In this document: positions 1 to 3,995 of the stretch, piece after piece
How the letters are laid out: every line of letters begins with the position of its first letter
How positions within the stretch are numbered: the stretch's first letter is position 1
Assembly (NCBI GenBank): GCA_017475725.1
Contig: JAFVFA010000003.1
Coordinates: forward strand, 1 to 5,512
Length of the DNA stretch: 5,512 nt
Direction: 5' to 3'
Source: Spirochaetales bacterium
GTDB taxonomy: Bacteria; Spirochaetota; Spirochaetia; Sphaerochaetales; Sphaerochaetaceae
The notes under the pieces: model-generated
Told to the model about the DNA's origin: nothing
The model's input: the letters and a program-made list of their open reading frames with translations, nothing else
Database searches by the model: none
Position numbers and translations under genes: made by a program

Positions 1-867
1 GAATCTGGCGACGTCTCCGGTTGCGCTGTTGACTCTCTCAGCTGCGTATCCCTGCGCCTCCTGGATTATCTTGGAGGCCTCTCCCTCCGCCGCCGGGATG
101 ATGGAGTTGTAGTTCTCCTTTCCCTGGTTGATGTACTTGTTCATGTCCTGGATTGCCTTGTTGACGTCCTCGAAGGCGTCCTGCACATCCCCTGCCGGAG
201 GGACGATGTCCTGAAGCTTGACGGTCACGATCTTGACACCCATGTCAAAGGCGTCCAGAGCCGCCTGCAGCTGCTCCTGGGCCTCGACCTCCATTGAGGT
301 TCTCTCGCTGGTCATGATGCTGAGGATCGGAAGGTCACCGACCAGCTGGTTCATGACAGATCTGGAGATGTCGCTGATTGTGGTCTTCGGGTTGTTCAGA
401 TTGAACAGCCACTTGTACGGATCATCTATCCTGTACTGCACGATCCACTGTATGTCCACAATGTTCAGATCTCCGGTGAGCATCGTCGACTCTGCAGTGT
501 ATTTGCTGTAGTTGTAAGAAGTTGCAGAGCCGGAAGTATTGCCGGTCGTTGTGGCCCTGTACCCGAATGACATCGTCTGGACCGTCTGGGTCTCCACGTT
601 GTAGCTGGAGTCCACTCCAAACGGGATCTTGAACTGGAGACCAGGTCCGACGGTCTTGAGATACTTGCCGAATCTGAGAATCACAGCCTGCTCCGTCTGG
701 TCCACCACGAAGAAGCCCGTGGACAATGCAACGAAAGCGACTATCACAATCAAGGCAAGGATCAGAAGCTTAGGCGAGAAGCGGAAGCTCTTCCTGGTCT
801 TCCCGCCTCCTGAGCCGTTGCTCTGGAAGGGGTTGTCCTGGTTGTTCTGGTTGTAGCTGAAAGCCAT
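1..867 (-). CDS. hflK: HflK, FtsH protease modulator (SPFH/prohibitin family), C-terminus beyond left edge
   Basis: Inner-membrane SPFH protein that, with HflC, assembles around the FtsH protease and restrains its degradation of membrane proteins (established for the E. coli family). The 289 visible codons show: an Asn/Gly/Gln-rich cytoplasmic N-tail (1-28), one membrane helix (about 34-55), then the SPFH domain with EQAVILRFGKY (59-69), PGLQFKIPFGVD (75-86), MLTGDLNIVDIQWIVQYRI (129-147), the PP of LQDIVPPAGDVQDAFEDV (218-235), and the helical AAEGEASKIIQEAQGYAAERV segment ending GDVARF at the window edge. These match HflK rather than HflC or stomatin. About 30 or more C-terminal residues should lie outside. 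The ATG at 867 follows a strong AGGAGGT. A Ser/Thr/Tyr/Asn-rich stretch (about 106-125) looks like a lineage-specific loop. A hflC gene is expected next, outside the window. Confident in family; role inferred from homology. Confidence 0.95.
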   Translation of the reverse strand, partial: MAFSYNQNNQDNPFQSNGSGGGKTRKSFRFSPKLLILALIVIVAFVALSTGFFVVDQTEQAVILRFGKYLKTVGPGLQFKIPFGVDSSYNVETQTVQTMSFGYRATTTGNTSGSATSYNYSKYTAESTMLTGDLNIVDIQWIVQYRIDDPYKWLFNLNNPKTTISDISRSVMNQLVGDLPILSIMTSERTSMEVEAQEQLQAALDAFDMGVKIVTVKLQDIVPPAGDVQDAFEDVNKAIQDMNKYINQGKENYNSIIPAAEGEASKIIQEAQGYAAERVNSATGDVARF

Positions 868-870
868 GTT

Positions 871-877
871 ACCTCCT
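871..877 (-). promoter_or_regulatory. Shine-Dalgarno site of hflK
   Basis: AGGAGGT on the minus strand, a near-perfect anti-16S match, ends 3 nt before the hflK ATG. It fixes the start at 867. The spacing is short, but the core AGGAGG lies 4 nt from the ATG. An inverted repeat directly abuts its upstream side. Confidence 0.85.
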
Positions 878-893
878 AAGAGAGTTCTCTCTT
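878..893 (-). repeat. Inverted repeat / 5'-UTR hairpin abutting the hflK ribosome site
   Basis: On the minus strand this reads AAGAGAGAACTCTCTT, two perfect 7-nt arms around AA (or 6-bp arms around a GAAC loop in RNA). It starts roughly 10 nt after the expected transcript start and ends exactly where the Shine-Dalgarno begins. It could be an operator downstream of the promoter or an mRNA hairpin affecting ribosome access or transcript stability. The symmetry is seen; the function is inference. Confidence 0.5.
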
Positions 894-908
894 CCTTTTT
901 CTATAAGA

Positions 909-937
909 AATATAATGGCAAAACCCCAAGGGGACAA
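909..937 (-). promoter_or_regulatory. Candidate sigma70-type promoter of hflK
   Basis: Minus strand: -35 TTGTCC (932-937), 17-nt spacer, -10 TATATT (909-914; 5 of 6 to consensus). The start site would fall near 902, giving a leader of about 35 nt. The spacer contains CCCCTTGGGG (924-933), an inverted repeat that could be part of an operator. The promoter implies hflK need not depend on read-through from the LacI-type gene 104 nt upstream. Confidence 0.5.
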
Positions 938-971
938 CACAAAAGAGGCTAAATGATAATAAGGACAATGT

Positions 972-1568
972 TCAGACGTTGGGCTCGTACAAGCAGAACG
1001 CCTTGCTGTTCTCGACCTCTGTCACAGTCTTGGTCAAGATCAGGTCAAAGATCACATTTGCACAGTACTGGGCGTTCTCGACGCGCCTGGCTTCCATCTC
1101 CTCCTCCCCGCACTCAGGCTGGAGGTTGATCCCGATGACAGGGATGCCTCTCTTTCTGGCGGTCTCCAGGAAGAAGGTATCCGGCTCACACGGGCAGAAC
1201 AGCATGAAGGCATCGACGACGCATGTTCTTGCGAAATGGATGTCCGACATGCGCCTCTGGTCTATCAGGGAGAGCATGAAGCCACGCTCTGCACACTGCC
1301 TGTAGACACGCATGGTAGATCTCGCCCATTCAGGGCAGCTGCCGGCCACTCCGCCATCAGGAATAATCATGCAGATGGTCTTGTATCTGTTCTCATTTCC
1401 GAGCTGTCCGACATTGCTTCTGTAGCCGAGCTCCTTGGCGCACTGGAGAATCTTTGAAACCGCATCAGCGGAGATTCTGTTAGGCCAGTTGAAGGCAAAG
1501 GAGACGGTTGTCTTCGAATAGCCCGTCTTCTCTGCTATGTCTGAAATCGTGACACCCTTTTTTCTCAT
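972..1568 (-). CDS. Short, cysteine-rich LacI-type transcriptional regulator
   Basis: DNA-binding regulator with a LacI-type N-terminus: helix-turn-helix VTISDIAEKTGYSKTTVSFA (6-25), NRISADAV (30-37) and the AKELGYRSN lead-in to the hinge (44-52). A sugar-binding-type N-subdomain follows: TICMIIPD (64-71), an amphipathic helix about 80-97, VVDAFMLFCP (117-126), RGIPVIGINLQ (140-150). At 198 aa it is well short of the usual 330-340; most or all of the C-subdomain that closes over the effector is absent. The tail VENAQYCANVIFDLI aligns plausibly either with the first helix after the VDN crossover (simple truncation) or with the last helix of the family (internal deletion). Ten cysteines (42, 66, 78, 92, 116, 125, 127, 153, 169, 192) are unusual. 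The frame is clean, has a promoter and an AGAGGA ribosome site, so it may be functional. Ligand and targets unknown. Confidence 0.85.
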   Translation of the reverse strand: MRKKGVTISDIAEKTGYSKTTVSFAFNWPNRISADAVSKILQCAKELGYRSNVGQLGNENRYKTICMIIPDGGVAGSCPEWARSTMRVYRQCAERGFMLSLIDQRRMSDIHFARTCVVDAFMLFCPCEPDTFFLETARKRGIPVIGINLQPECGEEEMEARRVENAQYCANVIFDLILTKTVTEVENSKAFCLYEPNV

Positions 1569-1592
1569 ACCCCAATCCTCTCTATTTTTTCA

Positions 1593-1612
1593 CTCTAGAG
1601 ATGGATTCTAGA
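1593..1612. repeat. Paired TCTAGA palindromes, candidate operator over the -10 of the LacI-type gene
   Basis: Two copies of the palindrome TCTAGA (1594-1599 and 1607-1612) are separated by 7 bp; the first is part of the 8-bp palindrome CTCTAGAG (1593-1600). The second overlaps the -10 hexamer of the candidate promoter and the first lies near the expected start site. This placement suits repression, possibly autoregulation by the LacI-type protein. It lacks the central CG common in LacI-family operators, so the assignment is tentative. Confidence 0.4.
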
Positions 1613-1634
1613 CTATTTGACTTGAAGGGGTCAA
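1605..1634 (-). promoter_or_regulatory. Candidate sigma70-type promoter of the LacI-type gene
   Basis: Minus strand: -35 TTGACC (1629-1634; 5 of 6), 18-nt spacer, -10 TAGAAT (1605-1610; 5 of 6), with an AT-rich stretch upstream that could act as an UP element. Transcription would start near 1598, about 30 nt before the ATG at 1568. A 5-bp inverted repeat (TTGAC 1617-1621 with GTCAA 1630-1634) straddles the -35 and is a further operator candidate. Confidence 0.6.
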
Positions 1635-1646
1635 TTTTTTTCATTC

Positions 1647-1678
1647 TGCAAAAAGTAAAATAATTTGCTTTTTATGCA
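1647..1678. repeat. AT-rich imperfect inverted repeat between lipoprotein and LacI-type genes
   Basis: TGCAAAAAG (1647-1655) faces CTTTTTATGCA (1668-1678) across a 12-nt AT-only-like loop, with a 2-nt bulge. It lies just downstream of the lipoprotein stop and upstream of the LacI-type promoter. It might weakly fold in RNA or be an AT-rich upstream element. No U-tract follows on the minus strand, so it is not a standard terminator. Confidence 0.3.
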
Positions 1679-1699
1679 TATTCTTCAAAAAAATGGCAA

Positions 1700-2173
1700 T
1701 CAGACAGGCACAATGGTCAGAACGGGATCGGCGAAGCCGTTTGAGGTCTTCTGGAGAAGGCAGATCCCCTGCCCTTTCACTGCATCATCGACTATCAGGT
1801 TCACAACCATTGTGCATGTCGAACCCTCGGAGATGTCAGCCTCATCGTATCGGACTGTGAACTGGATCGGGAAGTTCAGAATGTTTCGGATCCTCTGGTG
1901 CGAAACCTCGGTCACAAGTCCGGTGGTGGGATCGGTTGCCAGAAGCGATATGTCAAGTATGTCGGACGATGTGGGGAAGAAGAATCCCGCCCCGTAGTGG
2001 ACAGTGCCCATTATGAGACCTACAGACGCAACAGTGCTCTGCGTCTGCGTGAGGCTGAACTGCCCGGACGTTCCGCGGGACCGGTCAATCGTGGCACAGG
2101 AGACCAGCGCAGTCAGAACTGCTGCAACAAGGGCAGTGGTCACAATCGCAAGTCTCGCCTTCCTCTTTCCCAT
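1700..2173 (-). CDS. Predicted lipoprotein, YscW/YbaY-like (PF09619-type) domain
   Basis: Envelope lipoprotein of 157 aa. A basic N-terminus (MGKRKAR), hydrophobic stretch (8-24) and lipobox LVSC with Cys26 indicate export and lipidation. After a Ser/Thr/Gln-rich linker (about 27-48), a beta-rich domain shows GLIMGTVHYGAG (52-63), FFPTSSDILDISLLAT (65-80), an IRNILNFPIQFTVRYDEADI stretch (95-114), a MVVNLIVDD strand (122-130) and a final VLTIVPV. This order (G-x-V-x-Y, P-x-L-x-I-x-L, FPI-F-V-Y-D, closing VLT) resembles the YscW/YbaY family, which includes a pilotin-like lipoprotein of type III secretion and the E. coli lipoprotein YbaY of unknown role. Recognition is by motif pattern only. 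It starts 3 nt after the stop of the ArsR-like gene, so it is probably translationally coupled to it and under its control. No type III secretion genes are visible. Confidence 0.75.
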   Translation of the reverse strand: MGKRKARLAIVTTALVAAVLTALVSCATIDRSRGTSGQFSLTQTQSTVASVGLIMGTVHYGAGFFFPTSSDILDISLLATDPTTGLVTEVSHQRIRNILNFPIQFTVRYDEADISEGSTCTMVVNLIVDDAVKGQGICLLQKTSNGFADPVLTIVPV

Positions 2174-2176
2174 GTC

Positions 2177-2506
2177 TCAGGCCTCTGGTCCTATGGTCTC
2201 CTCATAGTGCTCGGTTCCAAGGGAGAGGATTCTGGAGATATGGTCATCGTTCAATGCATAGATGACGCTCTTGCCATCCTTTCTCCAACGCACAAGACGT
2301 GCCACACGCAGCAGCTTGAGGTGCTGGCTGGTCACAGACTGAGAGATGCCGAGACTCGAGGATATCGTGTTCACATTGGCTTCACCCGCATCCAGGAGAA
2401 AAAGGATGCGCAGTCTTGTCGGATCCCCGAACACCTTGAAGAAGTCAGCGATGTCCGTGACCTCCTCCTCCGGAGGAATGATGTTGTTGAGATCGTTGTT
2501 GTCCAT
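2177..2506 (-). CDS. ArsR/SmtB-family repressor with a zinc-type alpha-5 metal site
   Basis: Dimeric winged-helix repressor that normally releases DNA on binding metal. From the ATG at 2506 it is 109 aa: FFKVFGDPTRLRILFLL (22-38), helix-turn-helix VNTISSSLGISQSVTSQHLKLL (45-66), wing LVRWRKDGKSVIYAL (71-85). The last helix contains D87-x-H89-x10-H100-x2-E103, the exact spacing of the alpha-5 site of SmtB (D104, H106, H117, E120) and close to CzrA. The ELCVCDL-type alpha-3 cysteine site is absent and the protein has no cysteine. So Zn(II), or Co/Ni, sensing is predicted rather than arsenic; this is inference from family knowledge. A 15-residue upstream extension to a TTG at 2551 is possible but aromatic and unlike the family; the ATG has no Shine-Dalgarno. 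It heads the operon with the lipoprotein. Confidence 0.88.
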   Translation of the reverse strand: MDNNDLNNIIPPEEEVTDIADFFKVFGDPTRLRILFLLDAGEANVNTISSSLGISQSVTSQHLKLLRVARLVRWRKDGKSVIYALNDDHISRILSLGTEHYEETIGPEA

Positions 2507-2518
2507 ATATTTAATATA
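2506..2518. promoter_or_regulatory. AT-rich inverted repeat, candidate ArsR-type operator at the start codon
   Basis: TATATTTAATATA is a perfect 6-1-6 inverted repeat. It overlaps the candidate -10 hexamer of the ArsR-like gene (TATATT, minus strand, 2513-2518) and reaches its ATG. An autorepressor bound here would block its own promoter, as is common in the SmtB/CzrA group. In AT-rich DNA short symmetry can arise by chance. Confidence 0.35.
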
Positions 2519-2541
2519 AATGAAAAAAGGTTGTCTGAAAA
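2513..2541 (-). promoter_or_regulatory. Candidate promoter of the arsR-lipoprotein operon, possibly giving a leaderless transcript
   Basis: Minus strand: -10 TATATT (2513-2518), 17-nt spacer, -35 TTTTCA (2536-2541; 4 of 6). Only 6 nt separate the -10 from the ATG at 2506, so transcription would begin at or next to the start codon. That fits the absence of a ribosome-binding site. The -35 is weak and the call rests mainly on the -10. Confidence 0.35.
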
Positions 2542-2546
2542 GACAA
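2531..2546. repeat. Inverted repeat in the divergent arsR/methyltransferase region, candidate operator
   Basis: TTGTCTGAAAAGACAA has two perfect 6-nt arms around GAAA. It lies between the divergent start codons at 2506 and 2603 and overlaps the candidate -35 of the ArsR-like gene. It could be the metal-repressor operator, or in a rightward transcript a small hairpin with a GAAA loop. No convincing rightward promoter was found in this region. Confidence 0.4.
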
Positions 2547-2590
2547 ATCAAGATACCCTAGTGTAAATCGCAGACTTGGAAAGCACGGGG

Positions 2591-2595
2591 AAGGA
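2591..2595 (+). promoter_or_regulatory. Shine-Dalgarno site fixing the methyltransferase start
   Basis: AAGGA, inside the purine run GGGGAAGGA (2587-2595), lies 7 nt before the ATG at 2603. This favours that ATG over the in-frame TTG at 2576, which would put the purine run inside the gene. Confidence 0.7.
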
Positions 2596-2602
2596 TTGTC
2601 AG

Positions 2603-3403
2603 ATGTCCAGAAAAGAGAAGCAATCAGGCGAGCAGCGCTTTGAGCAATACTACAGTGAACTCTATGGCCTGAGATGGCCTGCGCTCAGGGAGGCCCTTCT
2701 GAAGGAGACCAACCCGGTCTCATTGTCAGATGAGCTGACAAGCCCCTACTACATGGACAAGGCTTCAATCCTAGCCGCTTCTATACTTCCTATTTCGGAA
2801 AACAATTCCATACTAGATATGTGTGCCGCCCCTGGAGGCAAGACTTTGACCATTGCTTTACGGCTGAAAGGGAAAGGAAGCCTAGTATCGAATGACCGTT
2901 CAGCAGCCAGGAGGAACAGACTCCTGAAGGTGCTTGATGACTGCCTTCCCCCGGAATACAGGTCCATTGTGAAGGTCACCGGACATGACAGCACAACATG
3001 GTCTCTCCATGAGAAGGATGCCTATGACAGGATTCTGCTTGATGCGCCCTGCTCATCGGAGAGACATGTGCTCACAGACCCCTCCGCGCTCTCCATCTGG
3101 AGCCCCAACAGGCCGAAGCAGCTTTCAATCCAGCAGTTCGCCATGCTTGCAGCCGCCTTGGATGCCGTCAAAAGCGGTGGATACATACTCTACAGCACCT
3201 GCTCCATCTGCAGCCTTGAGAACGAGCTTGTCATAGAGAAGCTTTTCAAGAAGAGATCCGGTCTGTTCCAGGAGATCGACATGGTTGCCGGAAGACCTGA
3301 GCTTGAAAGCCTCTCCGAACCCCTTCCACATGGAAGGATAGTGCTTCCGGATGCACAGGAAGGTGCAGGACCGCTCTACTTCTGCCTTCTCAGAAAGAGT
3401 TGA
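2603..3403 (+). CDS. Compact RsmB/NOP2/NSUN-family RNA m5C methyltransferase
   Basis: SAM-dependent enzyme that methylates cytosine C5 in RNA through two cysteines. In the 266-aa protein: SAM motif I DMCAAPGGKT (72-81), acidic ribose-binding N97-D98, motif IV DAPCSS (147-152) with Cys150 for product release, motif VI YSTCS (197-201) with the nucleophile Cys200, and a closing PDAQEGAGPLYFCLL (249-263). All catalytic residues are present. It is much shorter than RsmB or RsmF (over 400 aa): the NusB-like N-domain and C-terminal PUA-type domain are missing. Motif context (YDR-LLDAPCSSERH, a WS-N--K--SIQQ-ML-AAL pattern, GP-YFC--R) recalls mitochondrial NSUN3/NSUN4. The substrate is probably rRNA but cannot be told from sequence. 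It stands divergent to the metal regulator and 85 nt ahead of the membrane protein. Confidence 0.92.
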   Translation: MSRKEKQSGEQRFEQYYSELYGLRWPALREALLKETNPVSLSDELTSPYYMDKASILAASILPISENNSILDMCAAPGGKTLTIALRLKGKGSLVSNDRSAARRNRLLKVLDDCLPPEYRSIVKVTGHDSTTWSLHEKDAYDRILLDAPCSSERHVLTDPSALSIWSPNRPKQLSIQQFAMLAAALDAVKSGGYILYSTCSICSLENELVIEKLFKKRSGLFQEIDMVAGRPELESLSEPLPHGRIVLPDAQEGAGPLYFCLLRKS

Positions 3404-3423
3404 CGTCATTCAACGCGCAGCTA

Positions 3424-3453
3424 TTGATAACAATGCCCGCGAACCTGTAGTAT
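3424..3453 (+). promoter_or_regulatory. Possible promoter of the small membrane protein gene
   Basis: -35 TTGATA (3424-3429; 5 of 6), 18-nt spacer, -10 TAGTAT (3448-3453; 4 of 6), in the 85-nt gap after the methyltransferase. It would allow separate expression, though read-through from upstream is equally possible since no terminator is visible between the genes. Confidence 0.35.
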
Positions 3454-3488
3454 GTATCCTGCTTACAAGAACAATGCCGGAGGGGAAA

Positions 3489-3971
3489 ATGCTTAGAACT
3501 TATCTGCTCACTTTGCTGCTTGGGGTCGTACCCGTTTCAGAGCTCAGAGGTGCAATCCCCTTCGCATACCTCAATGGAGTGCCGCTCTGGCTCTCATTCA
3601 TCCTTGGGGTGGTCTCCAATGCCTTGGTCCCCTTCATAGGTTTCCTGTTCTTTGCAACTCTCCACAAGCTTCTGGATAAATGGGGTTTCTACCACAATCT
3701 TTTCGAGAAGACCATACAGAGGGCCAGGATAAAGGTGGGCGAGAAGATTCGTAAGTATGGCTTACTTGGACTTATGTTGTTTGTGGCCATACCTTTACCA
3801 ATCACAGGGGCATGGACGGGCACAATGGGTGCATGGTTTCTGGGTCTCAACAGGCGAAGAAGCATACTGTTCATCATCCTTGGAGTGGTGATTGCAGGAA
3901 TCATAGTGTCCACAGTGGTGTATACAGGTGCTGGCATCGCCAGCATCTTCACCAAGACCATTGAGCTGTAA
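3489..3971 (+). CDS. Small multi-drug export family membrane protein (PF06695/COG2426 type)
   Basis: Integral inner-membrane protein of 160 aa. Family signatures are the paired motifs PVSELRGAIP (15-24) and VAIPLPITGAWTGTMGAW (99-116), each in a re-entrant-like hydrophobic setting. Hydrophobic segments lie at about 4-18, 32-57, 91-118 and 125-150; a basic amphipathic cytoplasmic stretch (59-90, rich in Lys and Arg) joins the halves, and an RRR cluster (122-124) precedes the last helix. The family is named for a reported link to drug export, but its real substrate is poorly established, so transport of drugs should not be assumed. The start at 3489 is chosen because GGAGGGG (3479-3485) directly precedes it; the upstream in-frame ATG at 3474 and longer extensions lack a ribosome site and run into the methyltransferase gene. 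The length fits the family. Confidence 0.88.
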   Translation: MLRTYLLTLLLGVVPVSELRGAIPFAYLNGVPLWLSFILGVVSNALVPFIGFLFFATLHKLLDKWGFYHNLFEKTIQRARIKVGEKIRKYGLLGLMLFVAIPLPITGAWTGTMGAWFLGLNRRRSILFIILGVVIAGIIVSTVVYTGAGIASIFTKTIEL

Positions 3972-3995
3972 TTCCTTTAAATAGAATCAATTGTA
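3972..3995. other. Short convergent intergenic gap without a visible terminator
   Basis: Only 24 nt separate the stop codons of the rightward membrane protein and the leftward glucosidase. The sequence is AT-rich and contains CAATTG, but no GC-rich stem with a U-tract in either direction. Transcripts from both sides may therefore overlap at their 3' ends. Confidence 0.5.

Noticed and set aside
924..933. CCCCAAGGGG followed on the minus strand by TTTT, as a terminator of the LacI-type gene
   Set aside because: Only 4-bp arms with a 2-nt loop, which cannot form a stable terminator stem; it sits in the spacer of a promoter candidate instead.
868..971. Frameshifted remainder of the LacI-type effector domain
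   Set aside because: The stretch is short, AT-rich, with no LacI-like segment in any frame, and carries the hflK promoter and leader.
1647..1699. Terminator after the lipoprotein gene
   Set aside because: The AT-rich repeat has no GC core and no following U-tract on the minus strand; the T-run right after the stop has no stem before it.
2507..2551. N-terminal extension of the ArsR-like protein to a TTG start
   Set aside because: The added residues are aromatic and hydrophobic, unlike the family, and the TTG has only a weak ribosome site; kept as a minor alternative.
1898..2566. Rightward 222-codon open frame opposite the ArsR-like and lipoprotein genes
   Set aside because: It lies antisense to two recognisable genes, spans their intergenic boundary, and its translation shows no family motif; it is a frame shadow.
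2576..2602. TTG start for the methyltransferase
   Set aside because: The ATG at 2603 has a well-spaced AAGGA; the TTG lacks a ribosome site.
3351..3488. Longer N-terminus of the small membrane protein overlapping the methyltransferase
   Set aside because: The extension is hydrophilic and not family-like, and GGAGGGG immediately precedes the ATG at 3489.
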